Source: Brevibacillus agri
Lineage (GTDB): Bacteria > Bacillota > Bacilli > Brevibacillales > Brevibacillaceae
DNA length: 64,000 nt
Reading direction: 5' to 3'
Assembly (NCBI RefSeq): GCF_004117055.1
Contig: NZ_CP026363.1
Coordinates: 2,472,001-2,536,000, forward strand
Below the pieces are notes generated by a model. It searched no databases, had not been told where the DNA came from, and worked only from the letters and a program-made list of their open reading frames with translations. Positions 7,496 through 17,341 of this stretch are shown in pieces; the first letter of the stretch is position 1; the number at the start of each line of letters is the position of its first letter. Both the position numbers and the translations under genes were made by a program.

Positions 7496-8380
7496 ATGGT
7501 TCGGAGCATGACAGGTTATGGACGGAAAGAGGATAGCAGGGGCGCTGTGCGGTTGACGGTGGAGATTCGCGCCGTCAATCATCGGTATTCCGAGATACAG
7601 GTACGCCTGCCAAAAGCTTGGAGCATGCTGGAGGACCAGGTGCGCAAGCTGGTGAGCCGGTACGTCCGCAGAGGTCGTGTCGATGTGACCATTGCGATGG
7701 ACGGGAAAAGTCAGACGGCTTCCGCTGTCGAGATCGACTGGCAGGTGGCCGGGCAGCTCGTCTCGCTGTCGCGCACGATGGCTGAGCGCTTTTCGTTGCA
7801 GGAGCCGCTTGGCGTCAAGGAGCTTTTGCTCTTCCCTGGCGTGTTACATACAAAAGAAATGACAGAAGACAGCGACGAAGCGGCCGAATGGCTGCTGGAT
7901 CAGGTCAAGGCTGCAGCGATCGATTTGCTCTCCATGAAAGAGGCGGAGGGCAAGCAACTGTACGCTGATTTATCCGGACGGCTCGAACAGATTGAAGCGT
8001 GGGTCAAAGAGCTTCAGCAATTGGCTCCTGTGGGAATCGAGGAGTACCAGACCCGTCTTCGCCAGCGATTGAACGAATGGGCCAGCCAGGCTCCTTTTGA
8101 ATTGGACCTTGCGCGCGTGGCTCAGGAGGTTGCTTTTTTCGCTGACAAGAGCGATATCAGTGAGGAGATTACCCGCCTGGAAAGCCATTGTCTCCAGTTT
8201 GCCAAACAGTTGGAAGCAAGCGAAGCGATCGGGCGAAAGCTGGATTTTTTGCTCCAGGAAATGAACCGGGAAGCCAATACTATCGCTTCCAAGGCGAATT
8301 ATTTGCCCATTTCCCACCTCGCTGTGGAAATCAAGACGGAACTGGAGAAAATGAGAGAGCAAGTACAGAACGTCGAGTAG
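7496..8380 (+). CDS. yicC: YicC-family endoribonuclease
   Basis: A protein of 294 residues with the invariant start VRSMTGYG, the YicC N-terminal domain (to about residue 155) and the C-terminal DUF1732 domain with EEITRLESH and KLDFLLQEMNREANTI. YicC enzymes are metal-dependent endoribonucleases that act in RNA decay. The ATG at 7496 follows GGAAGTG (7483-7489) and matches the family start; an in-frame GTG five codons upstream is less likely. First gene of an operon with remA, gmk and rpoZ, as in B. subtilis (yloC). Confidence 0.9.
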   Translation: MVRSMTGYGRKEDSRGAVRLTVEIRAVNHRYSEIQVRLPKAWSMLEDQVRKLVSRYVRRGRVDVTIAMDGKSQTASAVEIDWQVAGQLVSLSRTMAERFSLQEPLGVKELLLFPGVLHTKEMTEDSDEAAEWLLDQVKAAAIDLLSMKEAEGKQLYADLSGRLEQIEAWVKELQQLAPVGIEEYQTRLRQRLNEWASQAPFELDLARVAQEVAFFADKSDISEEITRLESHCLQFAKQLEASEAIGRKLDFLLQEMNREANTIASKANYLPISHLAVEIKTELEKMREQVQNVE

Positions 8381-8404
8381 CATGAAAGGATGGGCTGGGC
8401 CGTT

Positions 8405-8665
8405 ATGGCAATCAAGCTAATCAATATCGGATTTGGCAATATTGTGAATGCCAACCGCATTATTTCCATTGTAAGTCCGGAATCTGCTCCGATCAAACGG
8501 ATCATTCAGGAAGCGCGCGATCGCAACATGCTCGTGGACGCTACCTATGGACGCCGGACGCGTGCTGTGATTATTACAGATAGCGATCACGTCATCTTGT
8601 CAGCGGTACAGCCGGAAACAGTGGCGCAGCGCCTCTCGACGAAGGACGACGAATCGGACGAATAA
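8405..8665 (+). CDS. remA: RemA, extracellular matrix regulator
   Basis: A protein of 86 residues that follows the RemA/YlzA pattern almost without gaps ([20 protein letters not shown], then [11 protein letters not shown]). In B. subtilis RemA is an oligomeric DNA-binding protein that activates biofilm matrix and osmoprotection operons. The ATG at 8405 is the family start, although the nearest purine-rich site (AAAGGA) is about 14 bases away; translation may be coupled to yicC, which ends 24 bases before. It sits in the standard yicC-remA-gmk order. Confidence 0.9.
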   Translation: MAIKLINIGFGNIVNANRIISIVSPESAPIKRIIQEARDRNMLVDATYGRRTRAVIITDSDHVILSAVQPETVAQRLSTKDDESDE

Positions 8666-8681
8666 AGTAGGAGTGTAAACA

Positions 8682-9302
8682 ATGAGCATGGTTGATCGCG
8701 GTCTCCTTTTGATTCTCTCCGGACCTGCGGGAGTGGGGAAAGGCACGGTATGCAAGGCACTTCGGGAAAGAATGCCCGAGCTGGTGTATTCCGTATCGGC
8801 TACCACACGTTCTCCGCGCCCGGGCGAGGTGGAAGGAGTTAATTACTTTTTCAAGACAAAGGAAGAGTTCCAGCAAATGATTGAGCAGGACGCTCTTCTG
8901 GAATGGGCAGAATACGTAGGAAACTTCTACGGCACGCCCCGCCAGTTTGTGGATGAAATGCTGAACGAAGGGCGCGACGTGATCCTGGAGATCGAAGTCC
9001 AGGGCGCGCTGCAAGTAAAACAGCGATTTCCGCAAGGGACGTTCCTGTTCCTGGCCCCGCCTGATCTGAACGAGCTGGAAAACCGGATCGTGGGACGGGG
9101 AACGGAGACGGAGGATGTGATCCGCAAGCGGATGGAAGTCGCCCGAGCCGAAATCGAGCTGATGGATCATTACGATTACGTAGTGGTCAACGATGTGATC
9201 GAATCAGCCTGCGATCGCATTCAGGCGATTATTACAGCCGAGCACCTGAAAAAAGATCGTCAGGTTCACAAATATCGCAAATGGTTGAAGGAGGTTGAAT
9301 AG
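8682..9302 (+). CDS. gmk: Guanylate kinase
   Basis: A protein of 206 residues, usual for the family, which phosphorylates GMP or dGMP to the diphosphate in the cytosol. It shows the P-loop ([11 protein letters not shown], about residues 12-22), the GMP-binding [19 protein letters not shown] and the lid region. GTAGGAG precedes the ATG. It is cotranscribed with remA and rpoZ; its supply of GDP also matters for ppGpp balance. Confidence 0.95.
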   Translation: MSMVDRGLLLILSGPAGVGKGTVCKALRERMPELVYSVSATTRSPRPGEVEGVNYFFKTKEEFQQMIEQDALLEWAEYVGNFYGTPRQFVDEMLNEGRDVILEIEVQGALQVKQRFPQGTFLFLAPPDLNELENRIVGRGTETEDVIRKRMEVARAEIELMDHYDYVVVNDVIESACDRIQAIITAEHLKKDRQVHKYRKWLKEVE

Positions 9303-9306
9303 TTTT

Positions 9307-9513
9307 ATGTTGTATCCATCTATCGACGAATTGACCGCAAAAGCGGAAAGCAAGTACATCCTGGTGACCGTAGCTTCCAAGCGCGCCCGCCAATTGCGTG
9401 AAAACAGCGAAATGCAGGTAGTCAAACCAAAATCCAAAAAGTTTGTAGGCGTCGCGCTGGAAGAGTTTATCTCCGACGAGCTGGTGCACGAGTTTTTGGA
9501 CGGACGTAAATAA
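9307..9513 (+). CDS. rpoZ: RNA polymerase omega subunit
   Basis: A protein of 68 residues with the omega signature ([20 protein letters not shown], then VASKRARQL). Omega helps beta-prime fold and assemble. I start at ATG 9307, the family start; AAGGAGG (9288-9294) is 12 bases away, a little long. An in-frame TTG lies directly on that site and is unlikely. It overlaps no neighbour and is followed by a very strong terminator that closes the yicC operon. Confidence 0.92.
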   Translation: MLYPSIDELTAKAESKYILVTVASKRARQLRENSEMQVVKPKSKKFVGVALEEFISDELVHEFLDGRK

Positions 9514-9525
9514 GAGCTTGCTTTG

Positions 9526-9557
9526 AAAAAACAACCTGTATGCAGGTTGTTTTTTTC
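9526..9557 (+). terminator. Terminator after rpoZ
   Basis: AAAAAACAACCTG pairs with CAGGTTGTTTTTT around a 3-4 base loop. No separate promoter for coaBC is obvious, so some read-through is possible. Confidence 0.9.
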
Positions 9558-9583
9558 GGATAGGGAAGAAAGGGGAGTTACAG

Positions 9584-10837
9584 ATGGATTCGCTCGCAGA
9601 AAAACGAATTGTGCTCGGCGTCTGTGGCGGGATTGCGGCCTACAAGGCGGCTGCGCTCACAAGCAAGCTGACGCAGGCCGGCGCACAGGTGCATGTCATC
9701 CTGACGGAAAATGCGATGAATTTCGTTCAGCCAGTGACGTTCCAGGCATTGTCTCATCAGCCTGTCTACACGGATACATTTTCGGAGCCAGACCCGCACG
9801 TCATCAGTCACATCGACCTGGCGGACAAGGCCGATCTTGTGCTGATTGCTCCCGCGACGGCCAATGTCATCGGCAAAATCGCAAACGGCATCGCGGACGA
9901 CATGCTGACGACGACGTTGCTTGCGACGAAAGCTCCGGTGATGATCGCGCCTGCGATGAACGTGAACATGTACGAGCATCCGGCGGTTGCGGCCAATATG
10001 GAAAAGCTGGCGTCGTTTGGCTATCGGTTTGTGGAGCCGGGGGTCGGGCTGCTCGCATGTGGCTGGGTTGGCAAAGGGCGTCTGGCCGAGCCGGAGGAAA
10101 TCGTCGAAGCGGTGCAGAGCTGGTTTAGGCAACAAGCTGCACGAGACACGCAAGCAGCAGCGAAGCAAGACTTGCTGGACAAGCACGTACTCGTCACAGC
10201 CGGACCGACGCGGGAAAAAATTGATCCGGTTCGCTATATCACCAACCACGCATCGGGCAAAATGGGCTACGCTATTGCGGAGGCAGCGCGTGACAGAGGG
10301 GCGCGCGTGACGTTGATTAGCGGCCCGACCGCGCTGCCGCGGCCAGAGGGCGTCGCGTTCGTCGCCGTCGAATCAGTACAGGAGATGTTCGACGCCGTCA
10401 TGGAGCATTTGCCACAGAGCGATATCGTCGTGAAGTCGGCTGCTGTGTCCGACTATCGGCCGAAAACAGTGCAGGCGCATAAAATGAAAAAAGGCGACGG
10501 CCCCTTCGTGCTGGAGCTGGACAAAGCGCCTGATATTTTAAAAACAATCGGCGAGCGCAAAACGAAGCAGTTTGTCGTCGGGTTTGCTGCCGAGACGCAA
10601 GATGTGCTGCTGCATGCGCAGTCGAAGCTGGAACGCAAAAACCTCGATATGATCGTAGCCAACAACGTCCTCCTGGAAGGCGCAGGGATGGGCAGCGATA
10701 CGAACATCGTCACTCTTTTGACGCGGGACGGCGAGCAATTGGCGCTGGAAAAACTGAGCAAGCGGGCTGTGGCCGACAAGCTGTTTGATGCCGTGCTGTT
10801 GAAGCTGCAGCAAAAGCCGCTGTCTGAACTGTCATGA
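9584..10837 (+). CDS. coaBC: Bifunctional CoaBC: phosphopantothenoylcysteine synthetase/decarboxylase
   Basis: A protein of 417 residues. The N-terminal flavin-dependent decarboxylase (about 1-190) has GGIAAYKAA, the active-site His in ISHIDLADKADL, PAMNVNMYEHPAV and the ACGWVGKGRLAEP loop with the conserved Cys. The C-terminal CTP-dependent ligase (about 200-410) starts at LVTAGPTREKIDPVRYI. Together they turn 4'-phosphopantothenate and cysteine into 4'-phosphopantetheine for coenzyme A. GGGGAG precedes the ATG. The stop overlaps the priA start by 4 bases (ATGA), which indicates translational coupling. Confidence 0.95.
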   Translation: MDSLAEKRIVLGVCGGIAAYKAAALTSKLTQAGAQVHVILTENAMNFVQPVTFQALSHQPVYTDTFSEPDPHVISHIDLADKADLVLIAPATANVIGKIANGIADDMLTTTLLATKAPVMIAPAMNVNMYEHPAVAANMEKLASFGYRFVEPGVGLLACGWVGKGRLAEPEEIVEAVQSWFRQQAARDTQAAAKQDLLDKHVLVTAGPTREKIDPVRYITNHASGKMGYAIAEAARDRGARVTLISGPTALPRPEGVAFVAVESVQEMFDAVMEHLPQSDIVVKSAAVSDYRPKTVQAHKMKKGDGPFVLELDKAPDILKTIGERKTKQFVVGFAAETQDVLLHAQSKLERKNLDMIVANNVLLEGAGMGSDTNIVTLLTRDGEQLALEKLSKRAVADKLFDAVLLKLQQKPLSELS

Positions 10838-13269
10838 TCGCCCAGGTGATTGTGGACGTACCGGTCAATCGAACGAATCGCCCGTTTGACTACAAGGTAC
10901 CGTCCTGGCTAAGCCCGTTGATCCGCGTGGGCAGCAGGGTCATCGTCCCGTTTGGCCCGCGCAAGCTGCAAGGCTACGTGATCGGGATCGTGGAGCAGGC
11001 GGAGGGGGAAATCGCGTCGGCGCGCTTGAAGGACGTCGAGCAGGTGCTGGACGATACGCCTCCGCTCACGCCAGAGTTGCTGGAGCTTGGCGAGTGGATG
11101 TCCCACCAATACTTGTGCCCGTGGGTGACAGCCGTCCAGGCGATGATTCCGGCCGTCTTGAAAGGCAAGTCGGAAAAATGGCTGGTCGCGACAGAAGCGC
11201 TGGAGGCAGAAGCGTGCGGCAACTCGGGGCTATTGTGGGAACTGGCGCGCAAACGGCAAATGCCGCTCGCAGAGGTGAAGAAGCAGTTTCCCGACGAGTA
11301 CTTGCTCGTGCCGGGCTGGATATCGAGCGGCTTGTTGGCGACGGAATACCAGGTCACCGACCGGATTACGCGCAAGCAGCAATCGTTTGTGCGCAGCCTG
11401 TTGAGCGGGCCTGAGCTGGCAGAAGCAATCCGGTCCTTGCCAGCGCGGGCAGAGCAGATGAAAAGGGCGCTCGAACTGTTCCAGATGCATGAAGGCCAGT
11501 CTTTGTCCACCCAGATGCTGCAGGCGGAGTACGGAATCAGCCGTGCGTCGCTGAAGAGTCTGGAAAAAAAAGGATTCGTCGCCATCGAGCAGGTGGAAGT
11601 GTACCGCGATCCGTATGCCAATCGCCGCTTTTCCGACAAGCCGAAGCCTGACTTTACCCCGCTTCAGCAACAAGTTTTGGCACCAATTTTGCAATCTATA
11701 AAAATGGGCACGTACGCCTCGTACTTGCTGCATGGCGTAACAGGCAGCGGCAAGACAGAAGTGTATCTGGAAGCGATCGAACAGACGCTGGCAAAAGGGC
11801 GCGAGGCGATTTTTCTCGTGCCGGAAATTTCTTTGACGCCGCAAATGGTGGAGCGGTTCAAGGCGCGGTTTGGCGCCGATGTCGCCGTCCTGCACAGCGC
11901 CTTGTCGCAGGGAGAGCGCTACGACGAGTGGCGCAAAATTATTCGCAACCAGGTAAAAGTCGTAGTCGGGGCGCGCTCGGCTATTTTCGCTCCTTTTCGC
12001 AATGTCGGCTTGATCGTGATCGACGAAGAGCATGAAAGCTCCTACAAGCAAGAAGAGACGCCGCGATATCACGCGCGGGAAGTCGCCCTCTGGCGAGCGA
12101 AAAGAAACGACGCCGTCCTGCTGATGGGGAGCGCGACGCCCGCCTTGGAGACGTACGCCTTGGCTACGCGCGGCAGATACGAGTTGCTGGAAATGCCCGA
12201 ACGGGTAGGCAATCGCCCGATGCCGCAGGTGCACGTCGTCGATATGCGCGAGGAGCTGCATGCGGAAAATCGCTCCATGTTCAGCCGCAAGCTGCACGAA
12301 ATGATTGCCGATCGGCTGCAAAAAGGCGAGCAGATGGTCATTTTCCTGAATCGGCGCGGCTTTTCCACGTTTGTCATGTGCCGTTCGTGCGGCTATACGA
12401 TGCGCTGCATTCATTGCGACATTTCGTTGACCTACCATAAAACGAACCATACGGCGCGCTGCCATTACTGCGGCTACACGATCGCCCAGCCTGCGCACTG
12501 CCCGGAATGCCAGAGCGAGCATATCCGCTTTTTCGGCACGGGGACGCAAAAGGTGGAGGCGGAGCTGGCGAAGCTGTTTCCCGGCATCCGCGTGATCCGG
12601 ATGGACGTGGATACGACGTCGCGCAAAGGCGCGCATGAAGAGTTGCTGAACAAATTCCGCAACGGGCAGGGCGACGTGCTGCTCGGGACGCAAATGATCG
12701 CCAAAGGGCTCGATTTTCCGCGAGTGACGCTGGCGGGCATTATCGCAGCGGACAGCTCGCTGCATTTGCCTGATTTTCGCGCGGCGGAAAAGACGTTCCA
12801 ACTGCTCACGCAGGTCGGAGGACGCGCGGGGCGGCATGAGCTGGCGGGAGATGTCGTCATCCAGACGTACACGCCCGAGCACTACAGCATCGTTCACGCC
12901 ACGCGGCACGACTATCCGGCATTCTACCGGGATGAAATGCTGCAACGCAGGCGCACAGGGTATCCGCCGTATTTCCGGCTGGTGCTCATCACGTTCAGCC
13001 ACGAAGATGTGCCTGTCGTCATTCGCGGCGCGCATACGATGGCGGACTTTTTGCGGCCGCGGCTCGCCCAGACGACAATCGTGCTCGGGCCAGTCGCATC
13101 GCCTATTGCGCGCGTGAAGGATAGATTTCGCTTTCAGATCATGCTAAAATATCGGGATGAACCGCAACTGTCTGACCTGCTTGCCCAGGCGACGGCGGCA
13201 TTTGAAGAGTGGAACAAACAGCAGAAAGTATTGATGACGATTGACGTCGATCCGTACGTGCTGCTTTAG
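10834..13269 (+). CDS. priA: Primosomal replication restart helicase PriA
   Basis: A protein of 811 residues. It has an N-terminal DNA 3'-end-binding domain (VDVPVNRTNRPFDYKVP), a superfamily 2 helicase core with Walker A GVTGSGKTEV (about residue 303) and the DEEH box, and a Zn-binding insertion with paired Cys (CRSCG, CIHC, CHYCG, CPEC at about 510-560). PriA reloads the replisome at collapsed forks and R-loops. It overlaps coaBC by 4 bases and precedes def closely. Length and motifs are complete. Confidence 0.96.
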   Translation: MIAQVIVDVPVNRTNRPFDYKVPSWLSPLIRVGSRVIVPFGPRKLQGYVIGIVEQAEGEIASARLKDVEQVLDDTPPLTPELLELGEWMSHQYLCPWVTAVQAMIPAVLKGKSEKWLVATEALEAEACGNSGLLWELARKRQMPLAEVKKQFPDEYLLVPGWISSGLLATEYQVTDRITRKQQSFVRSLLSGPELAEAIRSLPARAEQMKRALELFQMHEGQSLSTQMLQAEYGISRASLKSLEKKGFVAIEQVEVYRDPYANRRFSDKPKPDFTPLQQQVLAPILQSIKMGTYASYLLHGVTGSGKTEVYLEAIEQTLAKGREAIFLVPEISLTPQMVERFKARFGADVAVLHSALSQGERYDEWRKIIRNQVKVVVGARSAIFAPFRNVGLIVIDEEHESSYKQEETPRYHAREVALWRAKRNDAVLLMGSATPALETYALATRGRYELLEMPERVGNRPMPQVHVVDMREELHAENRSMFSRKLHEMIADRLQKGEQMVIFLNRRGFSTFVMCRSCGYTMRCIHCDISLTYHKTNHTARCHYCGYTIAQPAHCPECQSEHIRFFGTGTQKVEAELAKLFPGIRVIRMDVDTTSRKGAHEELLNKFRNGQGDVLLGTQMIAKGLDFPRVTLAGIIAADSSLHLPDFRAAEKTFQLLTQVGGRAGRHELAGDVVIQTYTPEHYSIVHATRHDYPAFYRDEMLQRRRTGYPPYFRLVLITFSHEDVPVVIRGAHTMADFLRPRLAQTTIVLGPVASPIARVKDRFRFQIMLKYRDEPQLSDLLAQATAAFEEWNKQQKVLMTIDVDPYVLL

Positions 13270-13285
13270 GGAGGATATGATTCAC

Positions 13286-13762
13286 ATGGCAATTCGCACA
13301 ATTGTAAAACATCCAGATCCGATTTTGCGTGAAAAGGCAATGAAGGTGACCAAGTTCAACTCCAACCTGCACAAGCTGTTGGACGATATGGCTGACACGA
13401 TGTACGATGCAGAGGGCGTAGGCTTGGCTGCACCGCAGGTAGGCATCTCCAAGCGCGTGATTGTCATGGATTGCGGCGACGGGCTGATCGAAATCGTCAA
13501 CCCGGAAATCGTCGACCACAAAGGCGAGCAGTTTGACTATCCGGAAGGCTGCCTGAGCATCCCGGGGCTGCGCGGAGATGTTCGCCGCCACCAATGGATC
13601 AAGCTGCGCGGACAGGATCGCTTTGGCAACGAAATCGAGCTGGAGGCCGAAGACCTGTTGTCCCGCTGCGCCCAGCATGAAATCGATCACCTGAATGGCG
13701 TGCTGTTCATCGACGTAGCCGACAAGGTCTATCAGGTGAACCCGGAAGAGGAAGGGGAATAA
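13286..13762 (+). CDS. def: Peptide deformylase
   Basis: A protein of 158 residues with all three metal and active-site motifs: [18 protein letters not shown] and HEIDHLNG. It removes the N-formyl group from new proteins, with Cys and two His binding the metal. I start at ATG 13286 ([12 protein letters not shown]); GGGAGG (13269-13274) is 11 bases upstream, and the ATG at 13277 would be only 2 bases from it. It is paired with fmt 5 bases downstream, so formylation and deformylation enzymes are made together. Confidence 0.95.
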   Translation: MAIRTIVKHPDPILREKAMKVTKFNSNLHKLLDDMADTMYDAEGVGLAAPQVGISKRVIVMDCGDGLIEIVNPEIVDHKGEQFDYPEGCLSIPGLRGDVRRHQWIKLRGQDRFGNEIELEAEDLLSRCAQHEIDHLNGVLFIDVADKVYQVNPEEEGE

Positions 13763-13767
13763 CCGAT

Positions 13768-14718
13768 TTGAAAGATGCTCGCATCCTGTTTATGGGTACG
13801 CCTGACTTCGCGGTTTCGAGCCTCGACGCGCTCATCGAAGCAGGCTATAACGTGATTGGAGTCGTGACACAACCGGATCGTCCCGTAGGACGCAAGCAAG
13901 TGTTGACGCCGCCCCCCGTCAAGGAGGCGGCTTTGCGTCATGGACTTGCTGTTTTGCAGCCGGAAAAAATCAAGGCAGAAGAAGCGCTGGAAGAAGTGCT
14001 GGCGCTGTCTCCCGACCTGATCGTGACAGCGGCTTACGGGCAAATTTTGCCCAAGCGGCTCTTGGATGCGCCGCCGTTTGGCTGCATCAATGTGCACGCC
14101 TCGCTTTTGCCGAAATATCGCGGCGGTGCGCCGATCCACAAAGCAATCGTCGACGGGGAAGCCGAATCGGGCGTGACGATCATGTACATGGTAGAGGCGC
14201 TGGACGCAGGGGACATGCTGTCCAAAGTCGTCGTGCCGATCGAGGAACGCGACACGGTCGGACTTTTGCATGACAAGCTGGCGGTCGCTGGCTCCCGGCT
14301 TTTGCTTGAGACGGTGCCTCGGCTGCTGGCAGGGGAGATTCAGCCGGAAGCGCAAGATCACTCGGCTGCGACATTTGCGCCGAATATCAAGCGGGCTGAC
14401 GAAAAAATTGACTGGACGAAATCCGCCGCGCAAATCTACAACCAGGTGCGCGGCCTGAACCCATGGCCTGTCGCCTTCACGACATACGAAGGCAAAGTGT
14501 GGAAGCTGTGGTGGGTGGAAAAAATGCCCGAAGCTGGCAGCAAAAAAGCGCCGGGAACGATTATCGCCCGCGAGGAAGACGGCCTGGTCGTCGCGTGCGG
14601 CAGCGGGGCGGTCAAAATAACCGAATTGCAGCCGGAAGGCAAAAAACGGATGAGCGCTCTCGACTTTTTGCGCGGAGCGGGCAGCAGCATCGAAATCGGC
14701 ACGAAGGTAGGAGAATAG
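13768..14718 (+). CDS. fmt: Methionyl-tRNA formyltransferase
   Basis: A protein of 316 residues, the family length. It has the N-terminal formyltransferase domain with FMGTPDFAV at the start and the active-site Asn-x-His in [18 protein letters not shown], followed by a C-terminal OB-like tRNA-binding domain. It uses 10-formyl-tetrahydrofolate to formylate initiator Met-tRNA. The start is a TTG at 13768, with GAAGGGG about 10 bases upstream and no nearby ATG. It follows def by 5 bases and precedes rsmB by 3 bases. Confidence 0.95.
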   Translation: MKDARILFMGTPDFAVSSLDALIEAGYNVIGVVTQPDRPVGRKQVLTPPPVKEAALRHGLAVLQPEKIKAEEALEEVLALSPDLIVTAAYGQILPKRLLDAPPFGCINVHASLLPKYRGGAPIHKAIVDGEAESGVTIMYMVEALDAGDMLSKVVVPIEERDTVGLLHDKLAVAGSRLLLETVPRLLAGEIQPEAQDHSAATFAPNIKRADEKIDWTKSAAQIYNQVRGLNPWPVAFTTYEGKVWKLWWVEKMPEAGSKKAPGTIIAREEDGLVVACGSGAVKITELQPEGKKRMSALDFLRGAGSSIEIGTKVGE

Positions 14719-14721
14719 CCC

Positions 14722-16068
14722 GTGGCAAAAAAGGGAGCGCGTGATATTGCGCTAGATGTATTGAACAGAGTCGAGGAACACAAATCGTACAGCAATCTGG
14801 AGTTGCGAGGCGTTCTGGACCGCGCGCAGCTCAGCGCGGCAGATACGGGGCTGGTGACAGAACTGGTGTACGGCACGATCCAGCGGAAGCTCACGCTCGA
14901 TCACGTCCTGTCCCACTTTGTCGGGAACAAAAAGCTGCAGACGTGGGTGCGCAACCTGCTGCGGCTCAGCCTGTACCAAATCCGCTTTCTGGACCGTATC
15001 CCTGAGCGCGCAGCCGTTCACGAGGCGGTGGAAATGGCGAAGCGCCGAGGTCACCAAGGGATTGCTTCGATGGTCAACGGCGTCCTGCGCAACATCTTGC
15101 GCCAGCCGGATGTGTGGGAGCGTCTGCCAAAAGGCGACCGCGCCACGCAGATCGCAGTAGAGCATTCCCATCCGGAATGGCTCGTTCGGCAATGGCTTGC
15201 GGTGTACGGCGAAGCGACGACGATCGCGATCTGCGAAGCCAACAACCGTCATCCGCACAGCTCCATTCGCGTCAATTCGCTGAAAACAAGCGCGAGCGAA
15301 TTGCTGGACAAGCTCGCGGCAGAAGAAACGGCGGCGAGGCAGTCGGCGCTCAGCCCGCAAGCGATTTTGGTAGAGGGTGGGCACGCGGCCGGCTCGCGCC
15401 TGTTTCGCGAAGGCTACTTTACGATTCAAGACGAAAGTTCCATGCTGGTAGCGCCTGCGCTTGCCGCCAAGCCAGGCATGCGCGTCCTCGACGCCTGCGC
15501 GGCTCCCGGCGGGAAAACGACGCATATCGCGGAGCTGATGGAAAATCGCGGGCACATCGTCGCGTGCGACCTTCACCCGCACAAGCGCGACCTGATTGCG
15601 CAAACGGCAAAGAGGCTCGGCATCTCCATCATCGAGCCGATCACGAGCGATGCGCTCGATTTGCCAGACAGAGGCTTGGGGACGTTCGACCGGATTTTGC
15701 TCGACGCGCCGTGCTCGGGCTTCGGCGTCATCCGGCGCAAGCCAGACTTGAAATGGAACAAAACGCCAGAGGATGTTCGCGCGATTGCCCAGTTGCAGTA
15801 CGAACTGCTCAAGGCGCTGGCGCCGATGCTTGCGGCAGATGGCGTTCTCGTGTACAGCACGTGCACGATTGAGCCAAAAGAAAACCAGGAGATCGTCCAG
15901 CGCTTCATCAAGGAGCACCCGGAGTTTGTCCTGGACGAGACGCTTGCGCACGACTTGCCAGAGGCCGCTCGGGCGCATGTGGACGAGACAGGGGCATGCG
16001 TGCAGATTTTGCCGCATCATTTTGAGAGTGATGGCTTCTTTATCGCGCGTCTGAAACGAAAAAGATAG
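14722..16068 (+). CDS. rsmB: 16S rRNA (cytosine-967-C5)-methyltransferase RsmB
   Basis: A protein of 448 residues: a NusB-like N-terminal domain (about 1-140) and a SAM-dependent methyltransferase domain (about 160-446). It shows the SAM motif LDACAAPGGKTTHIAEL, the DAPCSGFGVIRRKPD proline-cysteine motif and the nucleophile Cys in YSTCTIEPKENQ. The start is GTG at 14722 after GTAGGAG. It sits in the classical def-fmt-rsmB run. About 200 bases without a gene follow before rlmN. Confidence 0.93.
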   Translation: MAKKGARDIALDVLNRVEEHKSYSNLELRGVLDRAQLSAADTGLVTELVYGTIQRKLTLDHVLSHFVGNKKLQTWVRNLLRLSLYQIRFLDRIPERAAVHEAVEMAKRRGHQGIASMVNGVLRNILRQPDVWERLPKGDRATQIAVEHSHPEWLVRQWLAVYGEATTIAICEANNRHPHSSIRVNSLKTSASELLDKLAAEETAARQSALSPQAILVEGGHAAGSRLFREGYFTIQDESSMLVAPALAAKPGMRVLDACAAPGGKTTHIAELMENRGHIVACDLHPHKRDLIAQTAKRLGISIIEPITSDALDLPDRGLGTFDRILLDAPCSGFGVIRRKPDLKWNKTPEDVRAIAQLQYELLKALAPMLAADGVLVYSTCTIEPKENQEIVQRFIKEHPEFVLDETLAHDLPEAARAHVDETGACVQILPHHFESDGFFIARLKRKR

Positions 16069-16266
16069 CAAGAGAGGGGTGGCGCGCCAACTGCGAAAAA
16101 TGCCACTCCTTTGCCTTTGTTTGCGCTTCTGCAGATTGGTTTACACTAGGAAAAGGGATGCATTTCTGAAATGGATGCCAAAACCGTTTGAAGCGCGACG
16201 CGAGGCGAGGTACAATGATAGAATGACGATTTGTGCAAGCAATGATTTTGAGGATGTGGAAAAGAA

Positions 16267-17337
16267 ATGCCATTCACGACATTTACAGGCGAAAAGCCGC
16301 TTATTTACAGCTTGACTCAAGACGAACTGAAAGAATGGCTCATCAGCGCAGGTGACAAAGCTTTTCGCGCCCAGCAAATTTTTGACTGGCTGTACGTAAA
16401 GCGTGTGACTTCCTTTGATGAGATGAGCAATCTTTCCAAAGACCTGCGGCAAAAGCTCGCCGAGACGTTCCGCCTGGATTCTTTGAAAGAAATTACGCAT
16501 CAGCAATCGACGGACGGAACGATCAAGTTTTTGTTCCAACTCGTGGATGGTCACGCCATCGAAACGGTCATCATGCGCCACAGCTACGGAAACAGCATCT
16601 GTGTGACGACGCAGGTCGGCTGCCGGATCGGCTGCACGTTTTGCGCCTCCACGCTCGGCGGATTGAAGCGCAACCTCGATGCGGGCGAGATCGTTTCCCA
16701 GGTGCTGATGGCCCAGCGCAAGCTCGATGCAGAGGGCGAGCGCGTCAGCCACGTCGTGGTGATGGGGATTGGCGAGCCGTTTGAAAACTTCGAGAGTCTG
16801 ATGGCCTTTTTGTCGATCATCAACGACAACCGGGGACTGAACATCGGCGCCCGTCATATTACCGTCTCCACCAGCGGAATCGTGCCGAAAATTTACGAGT
16901 TTGCCGAGCGCGGCGGACAAGTGAACCTGGCGATTTCCCTGCACGCGCCCAATACGGAGCTGCGCAGCAAGCTGATGCCGATCAACCGCGGCTTTCCGCT
17001 TGACAAGCTGATGGAAGCGTGTCGTCATTATATTAACAAGACAGGTCGCCGGATCAGCTTTGAGTACGGTCTGTTCGGCGGGAAAAACGATCAGCCCGAG
17101 CACGCCGAGGAACTGGCCGACCTGATCGGAGACATGCTCTGCCACGTCAACCTGATTCCGGTCAACTACGTGCCCGAGCGCGATTACGTGCGTACACCAC
17201 GCAACGAAATTTTTCAGTTCAAACGCATTTTGGAGGAAAAGGGAATCAATGTGACCATCAGACGTGAACAAGGCAGTGATATCGCCGCTGCCTGCGGTCA
17301 ACTGAGGGCACAACACGCTAAAGAAACCGTGGGGTGA
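16267..17337 (+). CDS. rlmN: 23S rRNA A2503 / tRNA A37 methyltransferase RlmN
   Basis: A protein of 356 residues, a radical-SAM enzyme. The CxxxCxxC cluster is in [12 protein letters not shown] (about residues 118-129). [14 protein letters not shown] and a C-terminal Cys region ([11 protein letters not shown]) with the methyl-carrier Cys complete the pattern. It makes 2-methyladenosine in the peptidyl-transferase centre and in some tRNAs. The ATG at 16267 is used; the ribosome binding site (GTGGAAAAG) is modest. prpC follows after 4 bases, as in B. subtilis. Confidence 0.94.
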   Translation: MPFTTFTGEKPLIYSLTQDELKEWLISAGDKAFRAQQIFDWLYVKRVTSFDEMSNLSKDLRQKLAETFRLDSLKEITHQQSTDGTIKFLFQLVDGHAIETVIMRHSYGNSICVTTQVGCRIGCTFCASTLGGLKRNLDAGEIVSQVLMAQRKLDAEGERVSHVVVMGIGEPFENFESLMAFLSIINDNRGLNIGARHITVSTSGIVPKIYEFAERGGQVNLAISLHAPNTELRSKLMPINRGFPLDKLMEACRHYINKTGRRISFEYGLFGGKNDQPEHAEELADLIGDMLCHVNLIPVNYVPERDYVRTPRNEIFQFKRILEEKGINVTIRREQGSDIAAACGQLRAQHAKETVG

Positions 17338-17341
17338 AGCC

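Noticed and set aside
11230..13035. A 601-codon minus-strand frame opposite priA
   Set aside because: Shadow of priA, which has all its motifs on the plus strand.
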